DNA of 64,000 nucleotides from Marinimicrobium hydrolyticum (GCF_030848505.1 NZ_JAVDDU010000007.1:113549-177548), one strand, 5' to 3'. Positions 1-9,153 are shown, numbered from the stretch's first letter. The notes: generated from the sequence alone by a model not told the origin. Made by a program: numbers and translations.

Positions 1-2298
1 GTGTGGCCGCGCTTCCTGGTCGGTAAGGTTATTACCCCGAACGTACAGGGTGATGTTCTGCCGGCCGGCGGTAAAATCGTACCCCGCTTGAGCTTCCAGT
101 AAGGTGTAGCCTTCGGTTTCTGTTTCCAGTGGCGCCGTTCGGCTTTGATCGAAGTAATGTGTGGCAGCCAGTTCGGCGCTGTAGTTGCCCGATGCGAAAT
201 TCAACTGAGCGCCCAGGCGCAGCGGTGGAATACGCGGCAGATCTTCACCGCCGCGCAGAGATGCGCGGGTGTAGTCGGCGAAACCTTTTAGGCGGAATTG
301 ATTGTTGATTTGCCATACGGCTTGGCCTTCAAAGCCATAGAGTCGGGCATCCTGTGCGGTAAACACATAAACCGGCAGGCCTTCGTCGTCGCCATGGTCG
401 TGTCCGTGGTCGTGGCCATGACCATCGTCGGCGTGCAAGCCGGTTTCACTCAAATAGTAAAAATCGTCGATCTGGTTGTAGAAAGCATTCAAGGTGAAAC
501 CAAAGTCACCCTCAAATTTTTTCAGAGACACGTCGATGTTGTTTGATGTTTCCAGTTCAACCGGATCCATATTCAGGTCAACGTGAATGTCTCCGTCTGT
601 ACCCTCGTACACGTCAAATAGGGCGCCCACTTCAAAGGCACCTGTGCCAATGTGGGCACCGTACGACAAAAGCTCGGCGGCTGAAGGTGCCCGCTGTGAG
701 TGGGAGATGGAGGCGGCGACATTGTAGCCCGGGGTGAAATCCCAAACCGCACCGGCAGAAAGGCTAACAGGCTCGAAAACACTTTTGACGCTGAGCACTG
801 AGAGCAAACCATCCGTATCGTGATCATCCAGGTCCATAATGACTTCTGGAGCGCGGACTTCCACCCGCTCTATGCGCCCACCCAGTTGAACCTGTACGGG
901 GCCAAAGTGCCTTTCCTCAACCAGTGCAAGGGCCAGACTCTCAGTGATCGAAGGAGGAGTAAATGCCTCAATACCTTCAGCCGCAAAGTCTTCATGCTTG
1001 TAGTGAACGCTCAGAGCACCACGCCAATGGGCTAAAGGGTGGTGCTGCAACTCAACCCGGGCTTCCGATACGGTGCTGTCAAAGGTCGTAAGCGCTTCAC
1101 CGGCTTCGATTTCGTGATGTGTGTACTCGGTGTAGCCAAGGCGAGTGTTTAGAGAGCTGAAAATGTGGTGGTTCAGGGACAATTCACTGTGCAATTGAAT
1201 ACGGTCCTGGGTCAGATCCGCGTAAACGCCATCGTCATCGTCGTGGCCGTGACCATGGTCGTGTTCGTGGCCGGGAATCCCATAAGTCCGATCCAGCCGG
1301 CCATAGGAAATCCCAACAAAACCGTTGTCCAGCAAATAGCTGCCGCCCAGGTTGAAGCCACTGGCATCGTAGGCGGAATCATCCAGGCGATAGCCATGTC
1401 CGTGGCCATCGTCATGATCGTGATCATGGCCGTCGTCATCGTCGTGATGGCGCTCGGCGGGTACAGGAATGCGGTAATCGCTGGACTCGCGCCAGAAGCC
1501 GTCCGCATGAAAGGCAAAGTTGTCAAACCCGCTGGTCAGGCTACCCGAAATCATGTTTTCGTCTGCCACTGTATCGTGCTGAATTTGCCAGCTCCCCACC
1601 GTGGCGTTGTCTTGAGGTACGCGGCTGTCAACGACATTAACCACCCCGCCAATAGCCCCGCTGCCGTACAGCAAAGTGGCTGGGCCGCGTAGAATTTCGA
1701 TTTGCTGGGCGGTGGAGGTTTCCGTGGCCACGGCGTGATCCGGCCCCACCCGGGAGGCGTCACCGGCGTCCAGGCCGTTTTGGGTAATCAGCACACGCGG
1801 GCCTTCCAGGCCGCGAATTACTGGGCTGCTGGCGACCGGGCCGTAATAATTGCTGTGCACGCCTAATTGCATTCTCAGCGTGTCGCCGAGGGTTGCCGCT
1901 TGTCGGTTACGCAGGGCATCACCAGCCAGCACATCCACGGGCATGGCGGATTCCAAGTCGGAGGCGTGCCAGGGCAGAGCGGTGACATCGATGATTTCCA
2001 AAGGACTGCGGGCCAAAGTAAATTCGACGGGTGTGTCGGCATCCACATTAATTCGACGGTTGAGATGGGTGTGGTAGGGGGCTTTGACGTGCAGTTCAAC
2101 TTGATCGGTGCTCAAGTCACGCAGCACGAATTCACCTTGCGCATTGGCGGTGACCCTTTGGTTGGTGCCGACGACTTCCACAATGGCTCCGGGGATTGGT
2201 CGACCCTGGGAATCGTTGACGGAACCGGCTATCTCGCCAGCCAAAACGCTATGGCTGGCCAGTAGTAAGGAGCCCAGCCAAATATGGGGTTTGCGCAT
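1..2298 (-). CDS. znuD: ZnuD-like TonB-dependent outer-membrane receptor (3' end outside window)
   Basis: Outer-membrane beta-barrel importing a TonB-dependent ligand, probably zinc. The 766 codons present begin with a signal peptide (residues 1-20, ending SVLA), a carboxypeptidase-regulatory-like fold (about 21-95), a plug domain (about 105-230, with VIRGLEGPRVL and ILRGPATLLYGSGAIGG) and the barrel. Three barrel loops are strikingly rich in His and Asp: about residues 284-303, 339-355 and 622-640 (for example HDHDHDDGHGHG). Such loops are known in ZnuD-type zinc receptors. The frame is still open at position 1 in the typical C-terminal sequence GNNLTDQEARPH, so only about 40-50 residues are missing. 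The ATG has a GGAGG ribosome site 5 nt upstream and a Zur-type box 37-59 nt upstream. Receptor type is certain; zinc as ligand is inferred from the loops plus the box. Confidence 0.85.
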   Translation of the reverse strand, partial: MRKPHIWLGSLLLASHSVLAGEIAGSVNDSQGRPIPGAIVEVVGTNQRVTANAQGEFVLRDLSTDQVELHVKAPYHTHLNRRINVDADTPVEFTLARSPLEIIDVTALPWHASDLESAMPVDVLAGDALRNRQAATLGDTLRMQLGVHSNYYGPVASSPVIRGLEGPRVLITQNGLDAGDASRVGPDHAVATETSTAQQIEILRGPATLLYGSGAIGGVVNVVDSRVPQDNATVGSWQIQHDTVADENMISGSLTSGFDNFAFHADGFWRESSDYRIPVPAERHHDDDDGHDHDHDDGHGHGYRLDDSAYDASGFNLGGSYLLDNGFVGISYGRLDRTYGIPGHEHDHGHGHDDDDGVYADLTQDRIQLHSELSLNHHIFSSLNTRLGYTEYTHHEIEAGEALTTFDSTVSEARVELQHHPLAHWRGALSVHYKHEDFAAEGIEAFTPPSITESLALALVEERHFGPVQVQLGGRIERVEVRAPEVIMDLDDHDTDGLLSVLSVKSVFEPVSLSAGAVWDFTPGYNVAASISHSQRAPSAAELLSYGAHIGTGAFEVGALFDVYEGTDGDIHVDLNMDPVELETSNNIDVSLKKFEGDFGFTLNAFYNQIDDFYYLSETGLHADDGHGHDHGHDHGDDEGLPVYVFTAQDARLYGFEGQAVWQINNQFRLKGFADYTRASLRGGEDLPRIPPLRLGAQLNFASGNYSAELAATHYFDQSRTAPLETETEGYTLLEAQAGYDFTAGRQNITLYVRGNNLTDQEARPH

Positions 2299-2334
2299 AA
2301 TGCCTCCGCGTGTGCGTAGTCTTAGTATGGGTAA

Positions 2335-2357
2335 AAAGAGTTATACTATAACATAAC
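2335..2357 (-). promoter_or_regulatory. Zur-type operator upstream of the TonB receptor
   Basis: The core GTTATACTATAAC (2340-2352) is a palindrome around the C at 2346 and matches the core of the E. coli Zur consensus (GTTATAnTATAAC). Over the whole 23-bp site I count 17 of 22 informative positions matching. It lies 37-59 nt before the receptor ATG. On the minus strand a TTGCAA hexamer about 18 nt further upstream could be the -35, which would place the box over the -10 region, a normal position for zinc-dependent repression. Confidence 0.75.
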
Positions 2358-2443
2358 AGGCGCGAATTAAAACATTGCAACAGTGATTGGTAAAGAAGGC
2401 AAAGGCGGGGCTGGTGCTTTTGGCTGGATTTGCGACTGAGCGT

Positions 2444-2770
2444 TTAGGGGTTGAGGTAGGCCTTGCCGTCCGTCAGTGTAAAGTCCACTGCTTCGAGGCA
2501 ATCCCCCAGGCATGGGCCAGCGACACACTCACCGGTTTCAATGGTGAACAGCGCCCCGTGGTTGGCGCATTCGATCAGGGTGCCGCTGGTATCCATGAAT
2601 TGGTCCGGTTCCCAGTTAAGGGGAATGTGGTCGTGGGGGCAATTGTTGCGGTACAGGTACAGTTGGTCGCCTTTGCGCACCGCAAACAACTCTTCGCCAT
2701 TGCTATTGAGGCCAATGCTGCCCCCGTCAGGGATGTCTTCAAGTTGGCAAACCGGTTCCGATAGTGCCAT
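2444..2770 (-). CDS. Rieske-type [2Fe-2S] ferredoxin-like protein
   Basis: A 108-residue soluble electron-transfer protein consisting of one Rieske domain. The two cluster-binding boxes are CPH (CxH) and, about 30 residues later, CANH (CxxH), giving the expected two Cys and two His ligands. No signal peptide or membrane segment is visible, so it is probably cytoplasmic, like the small ferredoxin subunits or nitrite-reductase NirD-type proteins. It lies 6 bp downstream of the DegS-like protease gene on the same strand and is probably co-transcribed with it. No oxygenase subunit is nearby, so the redox partner cannot be named. Confidence 0.85.
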   Translation of the reverse strand: MALSEPVCQLEDIPDGGSIGLNSNGEELFAVRKGDQLYLYRNNCPHDHIPLNWEPDQFMDTSGTLIECANHGALFTIETGECVAGPCLGDCLEAVDFTLTDGKAYLNP

Positions 2771-2776
2771 GCCAGA

Positions 2777-3820
2777 TTACTCCGGAGCAGCCAGGGTAAG
2801 GGTTCTTTGCAGGGTTTTGCCCTCGCGGATAAAGGTCAGGCGGATTTCATCACCCGCGTTGTACCTTTCCAGGGCCGTCATCAGCTCGTCGTAATTGCGG
2901 GTAGCGTGGTCGTCGATGGCGGTAATGACATCCCCCAGGATGGTGGCGCCACGACGGTTGCGTTGAACGCCTTGCAGCCCCGCCTTGTCCGCGGGCATCC
3001 CTTCGGCGACTCGCAGTATGGGCACGCCTTGAATCCCGATCCGCTGAGCCCAATGGTCGGGTGCAATATCGATTCCAATCACTGGGCGCACAATGCGCCC
3101 GTGCTCAATCAATTGCGGCACAATGTCCTTCACGGTATTAACCGGAATGGCGAAACCTATGCCCGCACTGGCGCCGCTGGGACTGAAAATCATGGTGTTT
3201 ACACCCACCAGCTCGCCTCGGGAATTCAATAGCGGGCCACCAGAGTTACCGGGGTTAATGGCGGCGTCGGTTTGAATCACATTGCGAATCCGACGCCGGT
3301 TGGGCGCGTCGATCTCGCGGCCCAAGGCGCTGACCACCCCTGTTGTGAGTGTGGCGTCCAGGCCGAAGGGGTTGCCGATGGCGAGCACCTTGTGCCCCAC
3401 GGACAGTTTGCTGGAGTCGCCACGCAGCAAGGGATGGAGTTGTTTTTCCGGAGCGTCGATACGCAGCACTGCCAAATCACGCTCGGGCGCCAAACCAACC
3501 ACTTTAGCCGGCCAAGTGCTCTGATCGGGTAGGGTAATGATGATCTGCCGAGCACCTTCAATGACGTGGAAATTGGTAACGATATAGCCGTCCTCATTCC
3601 ACACGAAACCGGTGCCTGCTCCGCGCGGTACGGTCTGCAGGTTGAACGAGCGTGGGTCGCGCACCAACTGTTGGTTGGTCACGTACACCACGCTCGGGCT
3701 CGCGTACTCGAAGATTTCGATGGTGTTGCGCTCGTCCTCGGTGGCGAAGTCGGGCAGGGTATCTGCCTGAGCCACCGGAATACACAACAGTAAACCGACC
3801 AGTAACGCGCGTACCGACAT
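2777..3820 (-). CDS. Periplasmic trypsin-like serine protease with one PDZ domain (DegS/DegQ-like)
   Basis: Periplasmic HtrA-family protease of 347 aa. The catalytic triad is visible: His85 in TNFHV, Asp115 in ERDLAVL and Ser193 in GNSGGP. One PDZ domain follows (about 245-345). One PDZ and this length match DegS (the sigma-E pathway protease; E. coli 355 aa) rather than DegP/DegQ, which have two. The N-terminus, however, reads as a cleavable signal peptide ending AQA before Asp20 instead of the uncleaved anchor of DegS, so it may be soluble. It lies just downstream of htpX (19-bp gap) and upstream of the Rieske gene, suggesting an envelope-stress transcription unit. Confidence 0.88.
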   Translation of the reverse strand: MSVRALLVGLLLCIPVAQADTLPDFATEDERNTIEIFEYASPSVVYVTNQQLVRDPRSFNLQTVPRGAGTGFVWNEDGYIVTNFHVIEGARQIIITLPDQSTWPAKVVGLAPERDLAVLRIDAPEKQLHPLLRGDSSKLSVGHKVLAIGNPFGLDATLTTGVVSALGREIDAPNRRRIRNVIQTDAAINPGNSGGPLLNSRGELVGVNTMIFSPSGASAGIGFAIPVNTVKDIVPQLIEHGRIVRPVIGIDIAPDHWAQRIGIQGVPILRVAEGMPADKAGLQGVQRNRRGATILGDVITAIDDHATRNYDELMTALERYNAGDEIRLTFIREGKTLQRTLTLAAPE

Positions 3821-3839
3821 AAAGAACTCCGTCGTTTAC

Positions 3840-4727
3840 TTAGCCCCGGCTGAGCGCCGCAATGCGGACGTCCAGCGGCGGATGGCTGGAGAACAGCTTG
3901 CTCATATTTTGCTTAAAGCCGCCACTGATGCCAAATGCTTTCATGCTGTCAGGCATGGGGCTTTCGGCGCCGGCCTGTACTTCCGCCTGCAAGCGCTTAA
4001 GGGCGCTGATCATTGAGTTTCGACCCGCCAAGTTGGCGCCAGCGGCATCGGCGCGGAATTCCCGGTAGCGGGAAAACGCCATGACGATCATGGAGGCGAG
4101 TACCGCCAGGACCATCTGAGCCACAATAGTGGTGACCCAGAAGCCGATGCCGTGGCCGCTCTGGCTTTTAAACACCAGTCGGTCCACGGTGTGGCCAATA
4201 ATGCGGGCGAAGAACATCACAAAGGTGTTCACCACGCCCTGGACCAGGGTCAGCGTCACCATGTCCCCGTTGGCCACGTGGCCGATCTCATGGGCCATAA
4301 CGGCGCGAATTTCTTCTTTGTCAAAACGTTGTAGCATCCCTTCACTCACCGCTACCAGGGCAGCATTGCGATTCCATCCGGTGGCAAAGGCATTTGCCTG
4401 GGCTGCCGGGAATATGCCCACCTCTGGCGGTTTAATGTTGGCTTTGCGCGCCAGGTCTTCCACGGTACGCACCAGCCACTGCTCGTCCGCGGTACGGGCC
4501 TGCTCGATGATCCGCGTGCCGGTGGTTTTTTTGGCAATGAACTTGGACATGAACAGGGAGATAAAGGATCCGGCAAAACCGAAAACGGCACAGAAAATCA
4601 GCAGAGTCGTCAGATCTATGGCCCCGGTTTCGTCCAGGTAGTGACCCACGCCAAGAATATTCAGAACTATGCCCGCCACCAGCAGTACGGCGAGGTTAGT
4701 CATTAAAAACAATCCAATTCGAAGCAC
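3840..4727 (-). CDS. htpX: HtpX inner-membrane zinc metalloprotease
   Basis: M48-family membrane protease that degrades misfolded membrane proteins, partly overlapping FtsH in function. The 295-aa protein has two N-terminal transmembrane helices (about 5-28 and 40-62), the zinc motif HEIGH (His146, Glu147, His150) in AVMAHEIGH, and two further hydrophobic segments (about 157-177 and 193-215), followed by the EFRAD sequence carrying the third ligand Glu. Length and order match E. coli HtpX. It is the first gene of a short minus-strand group with the DegS-like protease, consistent with heat or envelope-stress control, though I do not see a clear sigma-32 promoter. Confidence 0.96.
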   Translation of the reverse strand: MLRIGLFLMTNLAVLLVAGIVLNILGVGHYLDETGAIDLTTLLIFCAVFGFAGSFISLFMSKFIAKKTTGTRIIEQARTADEQWLVRTVEDLARKANIKPPEVGIFPAAQANAFATGWNRNAALVAVSEGMLQRFDKEEIRAVMAHEIGHVANGDMVTLTLVQGVVNTFVMFFARIIGHTVDRLVFKSQSGHGIGFWVTTIVAQMVLAVLASMIVMAFSRYREFRADAAGANLAGRNSMISALKRLQAEVQAGAESPMPDSMKAFGISGGFKQNMSKLFSSHPPLDVRIAALSRG

Positions 4728-4863
4728 TGTAGTGTTCTCCTGAGCAATTTTAGAATTGAGTAGACAGCATTATTGCAGGTTATATGCGTGCGCTGGCGGA
4801 AATTTCAATATCGGGGCGGCAAAATCGAGGTGCCTTGGGGGTGTACGAGCGGCCTGTCTCAGC

Positions 4864-5682
4864 TTAAGCCTTACTCTGAAGTGCCAGCATCTGCGCGTTT
4901 AATTGGTTGATTTTCGCGGCCATCTCTTCGATCAGACCGACACAGATTTGGGGCTGGAGGTCGACCAGATCGATAAATTCCTCCTTGCGCACCGCTAATA
5001 CGGTACAGTCACTGGCCGCCACGACCGAGGCCATGCGCCGCTGACGGGTAAATACAGCCAAAGCGCCAAAAATCTCGTCCGCTCGAATATCGCCCACTTT
5101 CACTCCGTCGCACAACGCCTCCGCCTTGCCTTCCAATAGTGTGTACACCCGATCCGCCTCTGTCCCTTGCTGGATGATGGTTTCTCCGGCACTAAAGTGC
5201 ATAAAGCCCGCGGAGGGCTGAAACTCGGCCCGAATTTCCTGGGCCAGGGCGGCTCGATAAAAACAGCTCGCGCACACCAAGTGGCGAGTCCACTCCTGGC
5301 ACTGGGTGGGAGACTGTGCTGCCAGTTCCAGCAGGTGCGCCAGGGAGTAGGGGGTCAGCACCAAAGACTCGTCGGTGCCGTATTGACCGCCAGACAAGCC
5401 CAGTGCCTGACTTAGGCCGATTAAGTCCCCGGTATCCAGGCGCAGTACCAGCTTGCCGCCCTGGCGAAAGTAAGCCTGGCCCTGGGTGATCAGATACACT
5501 TGCTCGGTGGTTTGGGTAGCGAGTAAATCCTGGCTCTTTGAGAGCGTAATAGGTTCGCCTACGGGTGTGAGACGGGAGAGCAGGCGCCCGGTAGACTCGC
5601 GCAGCTGCATACCCAGGTCGGTGAGTAAGTTGGATTGTTTGTGGGGTAAATGCATGCGATCCTCTGCCTGTCGTGTAGGCAT
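4864..5682 (-). CDS. Cyclic nucleotide-binding-domain protein without a DNA-binding domain
   Basis: A 272-aa protein with a clear C-terminal Crp/Fnr-type cNMP-binding fold (about 150-258: FSAGETIIQQGTEADRVYTLLEGKAE, then GALAVFTRQRRMASVVA). A degenerate second copy may occupy about residues 45-125 (LATQTTEQVYLITQGQAYF...LDTGDLIG). There is no helix-turn-helix afterwards; it ends in a short, probably coiled-coil helix (EEMAAKINQLNAQMLALQ). It is therefore probably a signal-sensing or adaptor protein rather than a transcription factor. It lies upstream of htpX on the same strand with a 136-bp gap. Ligand unknown. Confidence 0.7.
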   Translation of the reverse strand: MPTRQAEDRMHLPHKQSNLLTDLGMQLRESTGRLLSRLTPVGEPITLSKSQDLLATQTTEQVYLITQGQAYFRQGGKLVLRLDTGDLIGLSQALGLSGGQYGTDESLVLTPYSLAHLLELAAQSPTQCQEWTRHLVCASCFYRAALAQEIRAEFQPSAGFMHFSAGETIIQQGTEADRVYTLLEGKAEALCDGVKVGDIRADEIFGALAVFTRQRRMASVVAASDCTVLAVRKEEFIDLVDLQPQICVGLIEEMAAKINQLNAQMLALQSKA

Positions 5683-5755
5683 AGGAATATAACGGCTGTG
5701 GCCAGCGGCGCCAAGTGCGCTGGCTAAGTTGTTCGAATAATTAAGAGGTGGCGAG

Positions 5756-6064
5756 TTAGGCTTGATGCATGTTGGATCGCTCGGCCTCTTCCACCAGCTG
5801 ACGTTTCATATCCGGGGGCAGGTCGTTCCAATGCACGTCCATTAAGGCTCCCTGCAGGGCGTACAGCATGACTTTGGAGACATTGATGTCGCGGGAGCGA
5901 ATGCGCTGGTAGGCACCCACAGCACCGACTTGGCGCAGATCCGCGTAGGTGTTAATTCCAATGGCATGGAGAATGTTTACACTGGCCATGCCGAGGTTCT
6001 TCAGTTGGAGTAATTCGCTATGACTGGCGGTCATAAAAGTCCAGCTCCATGTGTCAGTTATCAT
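5756..6064 (-). CDS. TfoX/Sxy C-terminal-domain protein
   Basis: A small protein (102 aa, or 92 aa if translation begins at the second Met, 6034) made of a TfoX C-terminal helical domain: LLQLKNLGMASVNILHAIGI, then DLRQVGAVGAYQRI and LYALQGALMDVHW. In TfoX/Sxy, which controls competence and CRP-S promoters, this domain follows an N-terminal TfoX domain that is absent here; stand-alone versions are common in gammaproteobacteria and have no settled function. It is the first gene of the minus-strand group and faces the plus-strand M15 peptidase across a 147-bp divergent region. Confidence 0.8.
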   Translation of the reverse strand: MITDTWSWTFMTASHSELLQLKNLGMASVNILHAIGINTYADLRQVGAVGAYQRIRSRDINVSKVMLYALQGALMDVHWNDLPPDMKRQLVEEAERSNMHQA

Positions 6065-6211
6065 TATAATATTGCGTCCAGCTAACCTCGCTGCCTATAG
6101 CTGTGGGTTATATTACATGCTTAGATGGTCAGCGCAAAATTTTGTGTACGCCGCACATATTCGTGACGCCAGCGGGCGTGTAGGGAACTGCCCTGCTAGA
6201 GGAGCAATCAG

Positions 6212-6919
6212 GTGACAATGAATGTACCCCCAGTAGACCGACTGTGTGGCCTGATTACCACAGATCTAGTGACGTTGGAACGCTGGTCTAGCCAGTTGCA
6301 TTCGGCACTCCTCACCCCTCTACAAACCTTAGACGACGCAGCCACGGAAGCGGGTTTTCGCTTCGAGGTGGCCAGTGGTTTTCGCAGCTTTGAACGTCAA
6401 CTGGGTATTTGGAATGCCAAAGCGCGGGGGGAGAGACCGGTCCTGAACGATCAAGGAGAGCCCTTGGATATCAGCCGGTTGAGCGAGCGCGAGTGTGTTT
6501 TCGCGATTTTGCGCTGGTCCGCCTTGCCGGGCACATCCCGCCACCATTGGGGGACGGATTTGGATGTGTATGACAGCTCCCGTTTCTCTCCCGGTTACCG
6601 GCTGCAACTGACGCTGGATGAGACGCAGGGGCAGGGTCCTTGCGCGGATTTTCATGCCTGGCTTAGTGACTATTTGTGCTCTCCAAGCAACCCCGGGTTC
6701 TTTCGACCTTACGATCGAGAGCGCGGCGGCGTGGCGCCGGAGCCCTGGCATTTGAGCTATGCCCCCGAGTCGGATTTACTGGCCGCGCATATGACGGCGG
6801 ATGTGGTCAGGCCTTTGTTAGTGCGCAGTGAGTTGTTGTTGAAAAATGCAGTTTTGGACAATCTCGAAGAGATTGTCGAGCGTTTCGTGCGCGTGCCCGG
6901 CCCATCCGGCACCCGCTAA
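6212..6919 (+). CDS. M15-family D-alanyl-D-alanine carboxypeptidase-like protein (VanY-type)
   Basis: A 235-aa zinc peptidase of the VanY/M15B type, expected to trim peptidoglycan stem peptides. The metal-site motifs are present: SRHHWGTDLDVYD (SxHxxGxDxD pattern) and EPWHLSYAPE (WH box). VASGFRSFERQLGIWN is the typical family opening. No signal peptide is obvious, so its location is uncertain. The start is GTG at 6212: an AGAGGAG site lies 7-8 nt upstream, the right distance for GTG rather than for the ATG at 6218. It sits 19 bp before an LplT-like transporter and may share its transcript. Confidence 0.85.
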   Translation: MTMNVPPVDRLCGLITTDLVTLERWSSQLHSALLTPLQTLDDAATEAGFRFEVASGFRSFERQLGIWNAKARGERPVLNDQGEPLDISRLSERECVFAILRWSALPGTSRHHWGTDLDVYDSSRFSPGYRLQLTLDETQGQGPCADFHAWLSDYLCSPSNPGFFRPYDRERGGVAPEPWHLSYAPESDLLAAHMTADVVRPLLVRSELLLKNAVLDNLEEIVERFVRVPGPSGTR

Positions 6920-6938
6920 AAAGCAAGGAGTGAAATCA

Positions 6939-8300
6939 ATGGCAGACGCTGCCAAAGAAGAAGATGTGAAACAATTCGGCTTGATGCGCGAACGGCGCTT
7001 TCTACCGTTTTTTATTACCCAGTTTGGGGGCGCATATAACGATAACTTTTACCGCAGTGCCCTGTTGGTTCTGTTCACCTATACCGATATCCATCTCATG
7101 GGTCTAAGTGTAGATGTCACTAACAATCTGGTGGCGGCCACACTGATTATTCCTTTTCTGCTCTTTGCCCCCCTCGCCGGACAGTACGCGGATAAATTTG
7201 AAAAGTCGTCGTTCATTCGCTCGATCAAAGTAGCCGAAATTATGATCATGCTGCTGGCAGCACTGGCGTTGTGGTTAAACAGCGCCACACTGCTATTGCT
7301 GGTGGTATTTTTAACCGGCACCCAGTCGGCCTGTTTCAGTCCACTAAAATACGCCATATTGCCGCAGCATATGCATAAGCGCGAGCTGGTGGGGGCCAAC
7401 GGACTGGTACACAGCGGTACCTCGCTGGCTATTTTACTGGGGATGATCGGCGGTTCTCTGGCCATGGCGTTTGCGCCTGGCCGCTGGTTGGTGGCGGGTG
7501 GAGGCTTGCTGATAGCGCTCATTGGTTGGCGTGCCAGCGTGTACATTCCTCGCGCGGAGCCGGCCGATGCCGACATAACGCTCAAACTGAACCCCTATTC
7601 TCAAGGTATGCGCAGCATTGGTTACGCGCGCGAAAACGCCATGGTGTTCTGGAGTATTATCGGCGGTTCCTGGTATTGGTTTTTGGGCACTTTCTATCTG
7701 ACGCAGCTGCCAAACTTTACGCGCAGTACCCTGTTCGGTGAGGCGCAGGTAATCAGTGTGCTGTTAGCCGTATTTATTGTAGGAATCGGTATTGGTGCGC
7801 TTTTATGCGAGCGACTGAGCCGGCGTCAGGTGGAACCCGGCGTAGCGCCTTTGGGGGCGCTGTTGGTGCTGGTGTTTGGCGTAGATTTGGCGTTCGCAGG
7901 CTTGTCCTTCGCAGCCACCCATGCCCCCTCCGATTCTGATCAGTTGTACAGTATCGCTGAATTGTTTGCGATGCCTCACTGGTGGCGAGTGGCGTTCGAT
8001 GTGACTTTTCTGGGCGTAGGCGGTTCTCTTTACATGGTTCCTTTGTTCGCTTTAATGCAGAATCGCAGCCGGCCTGAGCGCCGCGCTCAAATCATCGGCG
8101 CTAACAACGTGCTCAACTCCTTGTTTATGATCGGCGCAGCCTTAACCGGTATGGTGGGCCTAGGTGTAATCGGCTTATCAATTCCGCAGCTTTTCTTGGT
8201 CGTAATGGGGCTGCACGTATTGGTGTGCGTGGGAATTTTTTTCCGGATGCGCGAGTTTTGGGAGCGATTCCGTCGACGTTTTTTGCCCGGTGGTGGGTGA
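6939..8300 (+). CDS. MFS transporter, LplT-like (lysophospholipid transporter family)
   Basis: A 453-aa major-facilitator protein with about 12 membrane segments. The N-terminal sequence FLPFFITQFGGAYNDNFYRSALLVLF and the motif PLAGQYADKFEKSSFIRSIK resemble LplT and the transporter half of Aas-type lysophospholipid acyltransferase fusions, which flip lysophospholipid across the inner membrane for re-acylation. Here no acyltransferase or AMP-ligase domain is fused or adjacent; cysE follows. I start at the ATG at 6939, preceded by AAGGAG, because an upstream in-frame extension would overlap the M15 gene and lacks the conserved opening. The substrate is inferred from family resemblance only. Confidence 0.75.
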   Translation: MADAAKEEDVKQFGLMRERRFLPFFITQFGGAYNDNFYRSALLVLFTYTDIHLMGLSVDVTNNLVAATLIIPFLLFAPLAGQYADKFEKSSFIRSIKVAEIMIMLLAALALWLNSATLLLLVVFLTGTQSACFSPLKYAILPQHMHKRELVGANGLVHSGTSLAILLGMIGGSLAMAFAPGRWLVAGGGLLIALIGWRASVYIPRAEPADADITLKLNPYSQGMRSIGYARENAMVFWSIIGGSWYWFLGTFYLTQLPNFTRSTLFGEAQVISVLLAVFIVGIGIGALLCERLSRRQVEPGVAPLGALLVLVFGVDLAFAGLSFAATHAPSDSDQLYSIAELFAMPHWWRVAFDVTFLGVGGSLYMVPLFALMQNRSRPERRAQIIGANNVLNSLFMIGAALTGMVGLGVIGLSIPQLFLVVMGLHVLVCVGIFFRMREFWERFRRRFLPGGG

Positions 8301-8347
8301 CGTTGGCTTCCTGTGCGACAATGAGGGTCATTTGAAGAGGGTTGGGT

Positions 8348-9148
8348 TTGAAAAAGTTGAGTGCAGTGGACGACATGTGGCAGACGATTCGGAGCGAAGC
8401 GGCTCAAGCCAGCTCGGAAGAGCCTGTGCTGGCGAGTTTTTTTCACGCCACGATTCTTAACCACGACAGCTTTGCTTCTGCCATCAGCTTTCACTTGTCG
8501 AACAAGCTCGACAGCCAAGCGGTACCGGCCATGATGATTCGCGAAGTGTTTGACGCGGCCATGGTGAAAGAGCCGAACATCGAAGCCGCCATGCGCGCGG
8601 ATATTAGCGCCTACCGGGAGCGGGATCCCGCTTGCGATCGCTACTTCATGCCCTTTTTGTTTTTTAAAGGTTTCCACGCCCTGCAGGCGTATCGTTTCGC
8701 TCACTATCTCTGGGTGCGTGAGCGCCGCTCCCTGGCACTCTACTTACAGAATCAGATCTCCCAAACCTTTGGCGTGGATATTCATCCCGGCGCACGCATT
8801 GGCAGCGGCATTATGATCGATCATGCCACCGGTGTGGTGGTGGGGGAAACCGCGGTGGTGGATGACAACGTGTCTATGCTGCACGCGGTAACCTTGGGGG
8901 GCACAGGGCGTCAAAGCGGTGATCGACATCCGAAGATTCGCCAGGGCGTTTTAATCAGTGCCGGGGCAAAAATTCTTGGCAATATTGAGGTGGGTGAAGG
9001 CGCCAAAGTCGGCGCCGGTAGTGTGGTTTTGGATTCAGTGCCGCCCCACACCACGGTAGCGGGTGTGCCGGCGCGGATCGTGGGGCGCCCTCGGGGTGAA
9101 AGTCCGGCCCGGGATATGGATCACGACCTTAATGGGAATGACGATTGA
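8348..9148 (+). CDS. cysE: Serine O-acetyltransferase
   Basis: Makes O-acetylserine from serine and acetyl-CoA, the first step of cysteine synthesis. It has the N-terminal helical domain (VLASFFHATILNHDSFASAISFHL; FKGFHALQAYRFAHYLW) and the left-handed beta-helix with hexapeptide repeats (VDIHPGARIGSGIMIDHATGVVVGETAVV, HAVTLGGTG, GDRHPKI, AGAKILGNIEVGEGAKVGAGSVVL, PARIVG), close to E. coli CysE throughout. The start is probably TTG at 8348, 7 nt after a GAAGAGG site; TTG at 8342 is too close to that site and the first ATG (8375) would trim conserved residues. It converges with a small minus-strand gene 5 bp away. Confidence 0.95.
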   Translation: MKKLSAVDDMWQTIRSEAAQASSEEPVLASFFHATILNHDSFASAISFHLSNKLDSQAVPAMMIREVFDAAMVKEPNIEAAMRADISAYRERDPACDRYFMPFLFFKGFHALQAYRFAHYLWVRERRSLALYLQNQISQTFGVDIHPGARIGSGIMIDHATGVVVGETAVVDDNVSMLHAVTLGGTGRQSGDRHPKIRQGVLISAGAKILGNIEVGEGAKVGAGSVVLDSVPPHTTVAGVPARIVGRPRGESPARDMDHDLNGNDD

Positions 9149-9153
9149 CGAGC

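Noticed and set aside
1165..1692. 175-codon plus-strand frame rich in Val/Ile/Met inside the TonB receptor
   Set aside because: It is the complement of the His/Asp-rich loops (GTC/ATC repeats); hydrophobic appearance is an artefact.
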